In this document: positions 1-8,319 of the stretch, piece after piece | Numbering within the stretch: the stretch's first letter is position 1 | How the letters are laid out: each line of letters starts with the position of its first letter | Assembly (NCBI GenBank): GCA_049239925.1 | Contig: JBMLTO010000054.1 | Coordinates: forward strand, 1 to 25,958 | DNA: 25,958 nucleotides | Source of the DNA: Legionella_A sp049239925 | Lineage (GTDB): Bacteria > Pseudomonadota > Gammaproteobacteria > Legionellales > Legionellaceae | Direction: 5' to 3' | The notes under the pieces: model-generated | What the model saw: only the letters and a program-made list of their open reading frames with translations | Told to the model about the DNA's origin: nothing | The model's database searches: none | Program-made: the position numbers and the translations under genes

Positions 1-84
1 GACCTTAGCCTGGGGGCCTTCATCATGATTAAAAAAAGTGAAGATCCTACAGGGCAAAGGCCCAACCTACAACAGATTGATTAA
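1..84 (+). other. possible 3' tail of an upstream gene (partial, unrecognised)
   Basis: Frame 1 is open from the window edge to a TAA at 82-84 and reads as 27 codons with a protein-like, polar C-terminal composition (ending PNLQQID). The other two forward frames stop within the first 27 bases. An open run this short is not significant on its own, and I recognise no family. It could be the end of a gene lying to the left, or chance. Confidence 0.2.
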
Positions 85-137
85 ATTTTAATGCGACAGC
101 CGTGCTATTTATAGTCGTTGGCAAAGAAATACCGGTG

Positions 138-165
138 TTTGAAATAGCAATAGTCATGTTATGAT
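138..165 (+). promoter_or_regulatory. candidate sigma-70 promoter of recG
   Basis: A TTTGAA box (138-143) and a TATGAT box (160-165; one mismatch to TATAAT) are separated by 16 bases and lie about 30 bases upstream of the recG start. The same TATGAT hexamer precedes two other + strand genes in this window. Prediction by eye only. Confidence 0.4.
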
Positions 166-194
166 CCGTTCTTTCGATAACCATCCTAATCATT

Positions 195-2267
195 GTGCTT
201 AATGACTCCTGTGAAAACTTATCGGGTATAGGACCTACGCTAGCAGCAAAGCTTGCTAAATGTGGTATTCACACCATACAAGACTTATTGTTCCATCTTC
301 CCTATCGTTATCAAGATCGTACCCGCATCACCCCAATTCAAGATCTACGTGCTAATGATTGGTCTGTTATCACTGGTAAAGTTTGTAAAACAGAAATAAA
401 ATACGGCAAACGCATGATGCTTTATTGTTATGTCGATGATAAAACTGCCATCTTAAAACTACGTTTTTTTCATTTTAATCAACAGCAAGTTGCCCTAATG
501 AATGAAAGCCATGCTATACGGGCTTTTGGAGAAGTCAAAGAATTTGCCAATACATTAGAAATGATTCATCCTGAGTACCAACTACTTAGCATTGACCAAG
601 ATTTTACGGTTGAAGAGACACTCACACCCATTTATCCAACAACAGAAGGTCTTAGTCAAAAACGGTTGAGACAACTTGTTCGTGTCGCCTTCAATAGCTG
701 TCAACAAGAGTTACGACAACTTGAGTGGATGAAAAACGAACAATTAGAAACATTACAGTTTATGCCTATGGCCAGTGCCCTTGCCTGCCTACACAATCCA
801 CCACCAGATATAGCATTACGCACCTTAGAAGAGGGCCACCACCCTGCTTTGAAACGTCTCGCATTCGATGAACTATTAGCTAATCGTTTAAGCATGCAAT
901 TTGCTCGCGGACAACGGATGATGCTAACCGCACCGCCGTTCAAAGAAAATAAAATGATAGAACAACAATTTCTCTCAGCATTACCATTTAGTTTGACAGG
1001 CGCTCAACAACGAGTGTATTGCGACATTAAAAACGATGTTGCGCAGCGAAAACCAATGTTACGTTTGGTACAAGGTGATGTGGGAGCAGGTAAAACAGTC
1101 ATTGCAGCACTGGCTGCCTTACTTGCAATTAACAACGGTTATCAGGTTGCCTTGATGGCTCCTACAGATATTCTTAGCGAACAACACTTTAACAAGCTAT
1201 TAGAATGGTTTGTACCATTAAAGATTAGCGTATTAAAACTGAGTGGAAAAACAAAAGCCAAAGAACGAAAACTCACGCTAGCAGCTCTGGAAGATCATAC
1301 ATGCCAACTAATTGTTGGCACCCATGCTTTATTTCAAGCAACTGTTAATTTTGCCAAACTAGGATTGGTCATTATCGATGAGCAACATCGATTTGGAGTA
1401 ACCCAACGACTCGATTTGCAACAAAAAGGACAAACCGCCACATGGACTCCTCATCAGTTATTATTAACAGCAACCCCTATACCAAGAACTCTAGCAATGA
1501 CTCAATTTGCTCACTTAGATATCTCCCTACTGGATGAACTACCGCCAGGACGAACGCCCGTACATACAGCCGTTGTTAGCCAAGAAAAACGACAGATGGT
1601 GATTGCAAGATTAGAAGATGCTATTAACCAGGGTCGGCAGATTTATTGGGTTTGTACCTTAATCGAAGATTCGGAAAAATTACAATGCATGGCAGCCACC
1701 GCAACTGCTGAAAATTTACAAGTACATTTGCCAAATAAACGCATTGGTCTCATTCATGGACGGATGAAAGCCGTCGAAAAAGAAGCAATCATGTCTGCTT
1801 TCAAAAATCAGGACCTTGATATTTTAGTCGCAACAACAGTAATCGAAGTAGGTGTTGATGTACCCAATGCCAGTCTCATGATCATTGAGAATGCAGAACG
1901 ATTAGGCTTATCGCAACTTCACCAATTACGTGGTCGAGTTGGACGTGGAACTATAAAATCTCACTGTATTCTTATTTACCAAGCACCCTTATCGACTATT
2001 GGTCATGAACGTTTACAAGTCATGCGAGAGACCAACGATGGCTTTATCATTGCTGAAAAAGATTTACAATTGCGAGGAGCCGGTGAATTTCTGGGAACCC
2101 GTCAAACAGGATACCGCCAATTTTGCATCGCAAATTTAGACCGCGATCAAGCACTGCTGCCCTCAGTGGTTTCTATAGCTAAACAATTATTAACTGATGA
2201 TCCGTTGACCGGTAAACTTATCGCAAAACGCTGGTTAGGCCATTTTGAGTCATTTTTACAAGGTTGA
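195..2267 (+). CDS. recG: ATP-dependent DNA helicase RecG
   Basis: RecG is a monomeric superfamily 2 helicase that remodels stalled replication forks and branch-migrates Holliday junctions in the cytoplasm. The 690-residue length matches the usual size (E. coli 693). The N-terminal wedge/OB part begins with a helix-hairpin-helix-like stretch (SGIGPTLAAKLAKCGI). The Walker A motif GDVGAGKT is near residues 294-301, the DEQH box near 395, the TATPIPRT motif near 425, and GRVGRG lies in the second helicase lobe. The start is GTG; the first residues (MLNDSCENLSGIGP) align well with RecG N-termini, and no in-frame ATG gives a better start. The spoT/trmH/rpoZ genes that accompany recG in many gammaproteobacteria are not within the 194 bases on its left. 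The following metal-transporter gene starts 87 bases after the stop and may be co-transcribed. Confidence 0.96.
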   Translation: MLNDSCENLSGIGPTLAAKLAKCGIHTIQDLLFHLPYRYQDRTRITPIQDLRANDWSVITGKVCKTEIKYGKRMMLYCYVDDKTAILKLRFFHFNQQQVALMNESHAIRAFGEVKEFANTLEMIHPEYQLLSIDQDFTVEETLTPIYPTTEGLSQKRLRQLVRVAFNSCQQELRQLEWMKNEQLETLQFMPMASALACLHNPPPDIALRTLEEGHHPALKRLAFDELLANRLSMQFARGQRMMLTAPPFKENKMIEQQFLSALPFSLTGAQQRVYCDIKNDVAQRKPMLRLVQGDVGAGKTVIAALAALLAINNGYQVALMAPTDILSEQHFNKLLEWFVPLKISVLKLSGKTKAKERKLTLAALEDHTCQLIVGTHALFQATVNFAKLGLVIIDEQHRFGVTQRLDLQQKGQTATWTPHQLLLTATPIPRTLAMTQFAHLDISLLDELPPGRTPVHTAVVSQEKRQMVIARLEDAINQGRQIYWVCTLIEDSEKLQCMAATATAENLQVHLPNKRIGLIHGRMKAVEKEAIMSAFKNQDLDILVATTVIEVGVDVPNASLMIIENAERLGLSQLHQLRGRVGRGTIKSHCILIYQAPLSTIGHERLQVMRETNDGFIIAEKDLQLRGAGEFLGTRQTGYRQFCIANLDRDQALLPSVVSIAKQLLTDDPLTGKLIAKRWLGHFESFLQG

Positions 2268-2354
2268 TTGTGTAGTCCATCTGACTATCCGATAGATAAT
2301 TATATGACCCTAAACATCGATCTCCATTCATTAACTGATAACCAAGGATCTGGC

Positions 2355-3488
2355 ATGAAACGACAGCAACGCTATTTTGAAGCCAAACGAGTCACCATGA
2401 TTGGTGGTGGTGTCAATGTATTGCTAGGATTTACAAAACTTATCGGCGGATTGCTTTTCAACTCACATGCATTGGTAGCTGATGGTCTGCACTCTTTTTC
2501 CGATTTACTCAGTGATATTATGGTCATTTTTGCATCAAAAATAGGCAGCCAAGATGCTGATCACTCCCATCCTTATGGTCATCAACGTATTGAAACAGCA
2601 GCAACTTTATTGTTAGCTCTACTGCTGATTTTAGCTGGAATTGGTATTGTTTGGGACTCCGTGTATCAAGTGATGTACGCAATAGTAGTAGCCCCCGATT
2701 GGTTAACAATTCCCATTGCTGTATTATCAATAGTAGCGAATGAAATTTTATTTCATTACACTGAGCTAGCTGGAAGACGAATTGACTCAGATCTGTTAGT
2801 AGCTAATGCCTGGCACCATCGTGCTGACGCTGCTTCGTCATTGATTGTGTTACTCGGATTATTAGGTAGCTTGGCAGGATTTTCCTACCTGGATGGGATT
2901 GCTGCGATTATTGTTGGTCTATTAATTATACACATGGGGTGGAGCTATGGCTGGAATAGTGTACAAGAATTGGTTGATAGCGCTATAGCACCTCAAACCC
3001 TTACGCTCATCAAAGAAACAATTTTGAATACGGATGGCGTAATAAAGATACATCAACTACGCAGCAGAATGATGGGACGTGATATTTTTATCGATGTACA
3101 TATCCAAGTAGCACCCTTTATTTCAGTCTCAGAAGGTCATTTGATTGCCCAACAAGTTCATCATGAATTGCTTATTACGGTAGCGCAATTGAAAGACGTG
3201 ACTGTACACGTTGATCCTGAAGATGATGAACTATGCAGCCCATCTTTGAACCTACCCAGCAGAGCTCAACTAGAACAACTCTTTTTCTACCCTTGGCAAA
3301 AAATGTATCCTCATATTCATTCTTGGGTCATTCATTACCTTGATGGCAAGATTAGTATTGATTTAGCATGCTATGCGATCCCTAAGAATCATCAACAATT
3401 GCGTGCTCAAATAGATAATGATTTATTGAAGCAAACATATTCAATCACAGTGAGATTATTGATCATAGAAAAAATATATGAGCATTAA
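2355..3488 (+). CDS. cation diffusion facilitator (CDF) family divalent metal exporter
   Basis: CDF proteins are inner-membrane antiporters that export Zn2+, Fe2+, Mn2+ or Co2+ in exchange for protons. With the start chosen here the protein has 377 residues. The transmembrane metal site is visible: HxxxD in TM2 (H46/D50, within LVADGLHSFSD) and HxxxD in TM5 (H154/D158, HHRAD). After the six-helix core comes a cytoplasmic ZT-dimer-type domain, followed by roughly 80 extra C-terminal residues with a second small alpha/beta unit (YPHIHSWVIHY). The frame is open upstream to a TTG at 2268 directly after the recG stop, with an ATG at 2304. The ATG at 2355 is preferred because AAGGA (2344-2348) lies 6 bases before it and MKRQQRYFEA is the usual start of this subfamily. 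The substrate cannot be told from sequence. A ZIP gene follows 74 bases downstream. Confidence 0.9.
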   Translation: MKRQQRYFEAKRVTMIGGGVNVLLGFTKLIGGLLFNSHALVADGLHSFSDLLSDIMVIFASKIGSQDADHSHPYGHQRIETAATLLLALLLILAGIGIVWDSVYQVMYAIVVAPDWLTIPIAVLSIVANEILFHYTELAGRRIDSDLLVANAWHHRADAASSLIVLLGLLGSLAGFSYLDGIAAIIVGLLIIHMGWSYGWNSVQELVDSAIAPQTLTLIKETILNTDGVIKIHQLRSRMMGRDIFIDVHIQVAPFISVSEGHLIAQQVHHELLITVAQLKDVTVHVDPEDDELCSPSLNLPSRAQLEQLFFYPWQKMYPHIHSWVIHYLDGKISIDLACYAIPKNHQQLRAQIDNDLLKQTYSITVRLLIIEKIYEH

Positions 3489-3526
3489 ATTAAACTTGCT
3501 AAATAGAACTTGGGCAAATAGTATGC

Positions 3527-3539
3527 AGCACTAAGTGCT
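3527..3539. repeat. short perfect palindrome between the two metal-transporter genes
   Basis: AGCACT-A-AGTGCT is a perfect 6-bp dyad 23 bases before the ZIP start codon. It is followed by ATTTTAG, so it could be a weak hairpin terminator for the CDF gene or an operator for the ZIP gene. Neither role can be decided from one copy. Confidence 0.3.
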
Positions 3540-3562
3540 CATTTTAGATAGAGGAATAAACG

Positions 3563-4318
3563 ATGATGGCCATGGCTACCTTAAAATTTTTTTTTGCCGT
3601 AAGTATTCTTGCAGTAATCTTACTAGCAGGATGGTACCCATTCAAACAAAGATGGGATCAAGATAAACATATTGATTTTTCTTTAGGTGAAACACTAGCG
3701 ACTGGTATATTTTTAGGTGCAGCTTTATTACATATGCTACCTGAAGCTGATACCATGTTTAAGAAACTCGGATATGATTATCCTTTTGCTTTTATTATTA
3801 CAGGTATTGTCTTTCTTATTTTTCTATGGCTTGAACATTTAGGTAAAGAATTATACCATCAAGATACAGCGCATCCTGCATTCGCTTTACTTGCATGGTT
3901 AATGCTCTCTATACATTCACTCGTACTAGCTGCTGCATTAGGATTTAGTCATGATTCAGCTGTAGTAATTATGCTTTTTTTGGCCATTATTACTCATAAA
4001 TGGGCTGAAAGTTTTGCAATTGCCGTACAATTAAATAAAAGCTCATTATCAACTTACAGTTGCTTGATTTTTTTCATACTATTCGCCTTCATGTCCCCTA
4101 TTGGTATCTGTATAGGCTGGTATATTGATCATGATGTCAGCACTCAATCTATTCTAGATCCAATCCTGATTGCAATTTCTGCTGGTACTTTTCTTTACCT
4201 TGGCACCTTGCACGGCTTAGAGCGATGCGTCATGGTTAAACGTTGCTGCAACCTGAGGGATTTTAGTTTTGTTATCATTGGTTTTTTGATAATGGCATCT
4301 GTAGCAACTTATCTGTAA
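3563..4318 (+). CDS. ZIP family metal transporter
   Basis: ZIP proteins move divalent metals (Zn2+, Fe2+, Mn2+) into the cytoplasm. This 251-residue protein is almost entirely hydrophobic, with about eight membrane segments. The family marks are HMLPEA in an early helix (H57, P60, E61), SIHSLVLAAALG in the TM4 equivalent (H118) and ITHKWAESFAIA in the TM5 equivalent (H145, E149). The TM4 motif, usually HS/NxxEG, here reads HSLVLA, so the acidic ligand of the second metal site is absent; other bacterial ZIPs also vary here, so this does not argue against function. GAGGA (3551-3555) lies 7 bases before the ATG. With the CDF gene just upstream, the pair combines a predicted exporter and importer. 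The substrate is unknown. Confidence 0.85.
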   Translation: MMAMATLKFFFAVSILAVILLAGWYPFKQRWDQDKHIDFSLGETLATGIFLGAALLHMLPEADTMFKKLGYDYPFAFIITGIVFLIFLWLEHLGKELYHQDTAHPAFALLAWLMLSIHSLVLAAALGFSHDSAVVIMLFLAIITHKWAESFAIAVQLNKSSLSTYSCLIFFILFAFMSPIGICIGWYIDHDVSTQSILDPILIAISAGTFLYLGTLHGLERCVMVKRCCNLRDFSFVIIGFLIMASVATYL

Positions 4319-4656
4319 TGACTATTCAGCAATAAAATTAACAAAATATTAGACAACATCCCTGAGATTTTTTTAAACAAGATTTAATCTTAACCTGGGA
4401 AAAATAGCTAAAGTTGAGTAGAACTGTGAGCTTGATTATGGTCAGGGGATCAGTGGGGTGCTTAATTCAAGATAAACTCTTGTCTAAAAAGACTTCCGGG
4501 ACGTTACCTAAAAGAACAGCATACCTAGAATCACTTGCTCATGCTCAGCTCCCAAAGGATCTCCGCGGTTGAATTCTGAATGATATCACTCAGAATTTAG
4601 CTGCGGAATGAACAATCGATAGCCCCTTAAGACTTGCTATTAGAGCTTGTTGATGA
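4319..4656. other. convergent intergenic region without a gene
   Basis: These 338 bases separate the 3' ends of the ZIP gene (+) and the FHA-like gene (-). All frames are broken by frequent stops and nothing looks coding. The only structure I can support is the long hairpin at 4562-4607, plus a small GTCT-AAAA-AGAC palindrome near 4485. Confidence 0.6.
4562..4607. repeat. long imperfect inverted repeat / hairpin
   Basis: The left arm 4562-4579 pairs with 4590-4607 over 18 positions: 15 Watson-Crick pairs and three G-T pairs, with no bulge. Three further pairs form inside after one mismatch. It sits about 50 bases beyond the 3' end of the minus-strand gene and about 240 bases beyond the ZIP gene. 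No T-run follows on either strand, so it is not a classic intrinsic terminator. A bidirectional transcript-end structure or a REP-like unit is possible. I did not see a second copy in this window. Confidence 0.5.
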
Positions 4657-5991
4657 CTATACCTTTGTCACTTTTTGCTCATAAGCTTGAGAATTATCCT
4701 GCTGATTTGATTGCGATACTGAAGGGAAAAAACTATCAAGACTGCTATGAGTCGCTAATCGACTTACGCTGTTATCCTGTTCTGCTTCATACAAATCAAG
4801 AATAAAATTGCTGGCATATTCTTTTTGATTAATTGCTTTGACCTCTTTTATAGCCCCCTCTTTAAATGCAAGCTCGAGATGCACACAATATCTTTCTTGT
4901 TGATTGGCTGCCATTTGAATACAACAAATGCTATCAAGCGGAATAGGAGCAATACCTAAAGCAGCAATAGTATTAGTTGAAAAATCAAATTCACCTGGTG
5001 TCATATTGGATATATAGTTTTTTATTTGATCATTCAGCTGCACGACCCTTTCAGCTGTAATTTTGGAGATAGGTATAAACTGTGAATTATGATCAGCGAC
5101 AGATTCTGAAACAAAACTAGATAACGAAGCAGATTCATCTGAGCGGTAGAGCGCCTTAGAAATATCACTACTATTCATGGTTGAATTAAACTTTAACTTT
5201 CCCTTGGTTCCAAAAATGGAACCAAGATCCATCAATACGGAAAGATTATTTTTGTTAGAGATATAGATGAACTGAATTCTCGATACATGATTGAGCTCAC
5301 CTTTGGAATATTGGAATGGCAATCCATGTCCATGGTTTCTTCCAAAAATAGTAACCTGGCATTCTTCGCTTTGTATACCCTTTTGAGAAAGGGCTATCGG
5401 ATACTCCTTTAATAAAGACAATGTAAAATACTTTAAAAGTCTGCGTTTTTTTTCAAAATCGAGCATAGAGTTATTTTTATCGGTCAATTCTTTCATTAAC
5501 TCAGCTAGTTCTTTTTCCAACTGCATACATTCATTAGAACTATCTTCTATCCATATAGTTTTCCAAATACCAACTAATTTTTCAGCAGATAGCGGTAATT
5601 GTGGAACTAATAATTCATATTCTTTTACTAGCGATGCCAATCTTTTTTGATGCTCAACTTCAAAATTTTCTATAGGGGCAAGCTCATGGTGTTTAGATAA
5701 AGGTAAAACAATGGCTAAATAAGATAGATTAATATGATTGACTACTCTGTCGTACAAGTTGGCAAGCTCTTCTTTAGTCAACTGATGTTGTTGAGCTTGT
5801 TTTTTTATAGTCAGCTCCTTTATTTGCGCAAGCAGCCTCGTATAATGTTCTGCCCATCGAATTTCATCATCATATGTTTTTTCATATAATTTAATAAAAC
5901 GGGTAAGAGATAAGCTATCGTTTTCTTGGTTAAGCGTTATGCTTCTATGATTTTTCGTGCGTTGTATGAGTTCGTTATATTTAGCCGGCAT
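4657..5991 (-). CDS. uncharacterised protein with a probable degenerate FHA domain
   Basis: I do not recognise this 444-residue protein as a whole. It has no signal peptide or membrane segment. Residues 1-200 are helical and charged, with likely coiled-coil parts near 45-75 and 155-185. Residues about 211-268 fit a forkhead-associated fold: GR at 217-218, VSRIQ at 236-240 and DLGSIFGT at 255-262, with the spacing of the family pattern GR...SRxHA...DLxSxNGT. FHA domains bind phosphothreonine peptides; the Arg and Ser that contact phosphate are kept, but the SRxHA His and the NGT Asn are replaced (Q240, F260). The rest is unassigned, and the last 35 residues are Ser/Gln-rich and polar. An AAGGAT ribosome site precedes the ATG. 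In a Dot/Icm-bearing organism a secreted effector is conceivable, but no clear secretion signal is visible. It lies 105 bases after serS and may have its own promoter. Confidence 0.7.
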   Translation of the reverse strand: MPAKYNELIQRTKNHRSITLNQENDSLSLTRFIKLYEKTYDDEIRWAEHYTRLLAQIKELTIKKQAQQHQLTKEELANLYDRVVNHINLSYLAIVLPLSKHHELAPIENFEVEHQKRLASLVKEYELLVPQLPLSAEKLVGIWKTIWIEDSSNECMQLEKELAELMKELTDKNNSMLDFEKKRRLLKYFTLSLLKEYPIALSQKGIQSEECQVTIFGRNHGHGLPFQYSKGELNHVSRIQFIYISNKNNLSVLMDLGSIFGTKGKLKFNSTMNSSDISKALYRSDESASLSSFVSESVADHNSQFIPISKITAERVVQLNDQIKNYISNMTPGEFDFSTNTIAALGIAPIPLDSICCIQMAANQQERYCVHLELAFKEGAIKEVKAINQKEYASNFILDLYEAEQDNSVSRLATHSSLDSFFPSVSQSNQQDNSQAYEQKVTKV

Positions 5992-6007
5992 TTATGATCC
6001 TTATCAT

Positions 6008-6028
6008 AATGTTATAATAATTAACATT
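6008..6028. promoter_or_regulatory. 21-bp inverted repeat upstream of the FHA-like gene (candidate operator)
   Basis: Arms AATGTTA and TAACATT are perfectly complementary around a 7-base AT-only centre. The dyad begins 17 bases before the ATG of the gene at 5991 and would overlap its promoter or leader. The left half (AATGTTATA) equals a half-site of the known gammaproteobacterial Zur box, but the two halves are 2 bases further apart than in that box, so the assignment to Zur is only suggestive. Confidence 0.35.
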
Positions 6029-6096
6029 GCAGGCTTTTTAATATAACTATGCCGATAAATCAAGCACAAATTAAAAATTATATAATAAATGTTTTA

Positions 6097-7374
6097 TTAA
6101 CAAGTAATTTGTGTCAAACCTCCCATATAACTTCGTAAAACTGCTGGCACAGTAATATTGCCAGCTTTGTCCTGATAGTTTTCAAGAATCGCAACTAAAG
6201 TTCGTCCTACAGCTAAGCCAGAACCATTTAGGGTGTGGACTAATTCGATATCGTTTGTTTGCTGATTACGATAGCGAGCCTGCATTCGTCGCGCTTGAAA
6301 AGCCTCCATATTACTACATGAGGATATTTCCCTATATTTATTCTGACTTGGAATCCATACTTCTAAATCATAAGTCTTAGCAGCACTCGCACCCAGATCA
6401 CCAGTACACAAACTGATTACCCTATATGGCAATTGCAATGATTGCAAGATCACCTCAGCATGATAGGTCAACTGTTCTAGAGCTTCATACGATTGTTGTG
6501 GATGAGTAATCCAGACTAATTCTACTTTTTCAAATTGATGTTGACGAATCATCCCTTTCGTATCTTTACCATAAGATCCTGCTTCACTGCGGAAACAAGG
6601 CGAGTGACAGGCATAGCGAATAGGTAATGATTCTGAAGAAAGTATCATGTTTCGAACAGTGTTGGTCACTGGTATTTCAGCTGTAGACGTCAAATAATAA
6701 TTGCCATCATTTGTCAATTTGAATAAATCATCTTCAAATTTTGGTAGCTGTCCAGTGCCATATAAACTATCAGCGTTAACAATATAAGGTACATAAATTT
6801 CTTGATAACCATGCTTTTCGGTATGTACATCTAACATGTACTGGGTTAAAGCACGTTGTAATTTTGCCAACTGTGACTTTAAAACAACAAAACGACTTCC
6901 CGTTATTTTTGCCGCTAAAGCAAAATCCATTTGCCCAAGTGCTTCACCTAAGTCATCATGGGATTTAACTTCAAAATCGAAAACAGGAATTTGCCCCCAA
7001 GAACGAATAACAATATTATCATTTTCATCGTTTCCGATGGGAGTCGATGAATGTGGTAAATTTGGTAAGCTCATGGTCATCGTCTCGAGCTGAGCTAAAA
7101 CTTGTTCTAGCTCAGCTTTATTAGCGATCAAATCTGCGCTAATTTTATTCACTTCCTCTCGCATTGGCTCTATATCTTCATGCCTTGCCTTTGCTTGACC
7201 AATTGCTTTGGAACGCTGATTACGTTCATTTTGCAAATTTTGTGTTGTAATTTGCAATTGCTTACGCCGCTCATCTAATGTTTTAAATACATCAGCATCA
7301 AATTTATAACCACGGGTCGCTAAACGCTCAGCAACTAAGTGATAGTCTTCGCGGAGTAAATATGGATCTAGCAT
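6097..7374 (-). CDS. serS: seryl-tRNA synthetase
   Basis: SerRS charges tRNA-Ser (and tRNA-Sec) with serine in the cytoplasm. The 425 residues match the family (E. coli 430). The N-terminal tRNA-binding arm is a long helical hairpin, about residues 30-100. The class II catalytic core shows TAEIP at 231-235, motif 2 FRSEAGS at 261-267 followed by KGMIRQHQFEKVE, and motif 3 NGSGLAVGRT at 383-392. The ATG start has AGGA a few bases upstream (revcomp of 7382-7385). It follows lpxA on the same strand after 174 bases, so a separate promoter is likely, though I could not pick a convincing one. No lolA or rarA neighbour, common partners elsewhere, is present. Confidence 0.97.
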   Translation of the reverse strand: MLDPYLLREDYHLVAERLATRGYKFDADVFKTLDERRKQLQITTQNLQNERNQRSKAIGQAKARHEDIEPMREEVNKISADLIANKAELEQVLAQLETMTMSLPNLPHSSTPIGNDENDNIVIRSWGQIPVFDFEVKSHDDLGEALGQMDFALAAKITGSRFVVLKSQLAKLQRALTQYMLDVHTEKHGYQEIYVPYIVNADSLYGTGQLPKFEDDLFKLTNDGNYYLTSTAEIPVTNTVRNMILSSESLPIRYACHSPCFRSEAGSYGKDTKGMIRQHQFEKVELVWITHPQQSYEALEQLTYHAEVILQSLQLPYRVISLCTGDLGASAAKTYDLEVWIPSQNKYREISSCSNMEAFQARRMQARYRNQQTNDIELVHTLNGSGLAVGRTLVAILENYQDKAGNITVPAVLRSYMGGLTQITC

Positions 7375-7548
7375 TTTTTTTCCTGTTAAAGCTCATAGTA
7401 TCGTTTTGATCTACCAACGACATTATGAAGATATTATCCAAATTTTAAGCTAATTATTTGAACGAGTCTATGAATAACCTTTATTGAATTGAATGATCAA
7501 AAATTATGGTACACAAGTATAGATACTCTCAACGCGTTGTAAATAAAG

Positions 7549-8319
7549 TTATCTTACTATACCTCGTGTTGACTGCCGCAATGCATCAATTATCAATTCA
7601 ACTTCAGCGCAACTTTTTTGTAATTGGGCGAGCTCAGTTATGGCCTGTTGCACGGTGAGACCTTTGCGGAAGACAATCTTATACGCCCTTCTGAGACAAT
7701 CAATTGTCTCAGAAGAGAAACCTCGCCTACGTAGGCCAACTGAATTTATACCATATGCTGAGGTAGTATGACCGGCAATCATGACGTAAGGAATAACATC
7801 TTTGGTGATGTACGTTGCTCGAGCAATAAAAGAGTACATTCCTATTCGGCAGAATTGGTGGACAGCAGCATAAGGTCCAATATTGGCATAATCCTCTACC
7901 ATCACATGGCCAGCAAGAGCTGAATAATTGACCATGATGATATGATTTCCAACCATACAATCATGGCCTACATGTGTATAAGCCATTAAAAAATTATTAT
8001 TTCCAAGCCGTGTAATGCCTCCACCTTTTACTGTTCCGCGACTGATTGTACAAAATTCGCGTATAACATTACCATCGCCAATTTCTAATTGTGTCGGTTC
8101 CCCATTGTAGGTGATATCCTGCGGCTCATCACCAATGGATGCAAACTGAAAAATTTTGTTGTGCTTACCAATAGTTGTTGGTCCTTGGATAACAACATGA
8201 GGGCCAATCCAAGTTCCCTCGCCTATGCTTACATCAGCACCAATAATTGTTCCTGGGCCAACCGTAACGCCTGCGGCTAATTTAGCTGATGGATGAATCA
8301 CTGCATACTCATTTATCAC
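7549..8319 (-). CDS. lpxA: acyl-ACP:UDP-N-acetylglucosamine O-acyltransferase
   Basis: LpxA adds a 3-hydroxyacyl chain to UDP-GlcNAc, the first step of lipid A synthesis. The 256-residue protein (E. coli 262) has an N-terminal left-handed beta-helix of hexapeptide repeats and a C-terminal helical part with NSVGLRRRGFS and a terminal STRGIVR. The catalytic His is H119 in THVGHDC (E. coli H125); H154 matches E. coli H160. The residue aligning with E. coli Gly173, which sets acyl length, is R167 within YSFIARAT. The start is GTG and overlaps the 3' end of fabZ by 11 bases, so the two are translationally coupled. lpxB, which normally follows lpxA, is not here; serS is next. Confidence 0.96.
   Translation of the reverse strand: MINEYAVIHPSAKLAAGVTVGPGTIIGADVSIGEGTWIGPHVVIQGPTTIGKHNKIFQFASIGDEPQDITYNGEPTQLEIGDGNVIREFCTISRGTVKGGGITRLGNNNFLMAYTHVGHDCMVGNHIIMVNYSALAGHVMVEDYANIGPYAAVHQFCRIGMYSFIARATYITKDVIPYVMIAGHTTSAYGINSVGLRRRGFSSETIDCLRRAYKIVFRKGLTVQQAITELAQLQKSCAEVELIIDALRQSTRGIVR

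Noticed and set aside
2268..2354. Extra 29 residues at the start of the CDF transporter frame (TTG at 2268 or ATG at 2304)
   Set aside because: The ATG at 2355 has a well-placed AAGGA site and matches the usual N-terminus; the upstream part has no family similarity.
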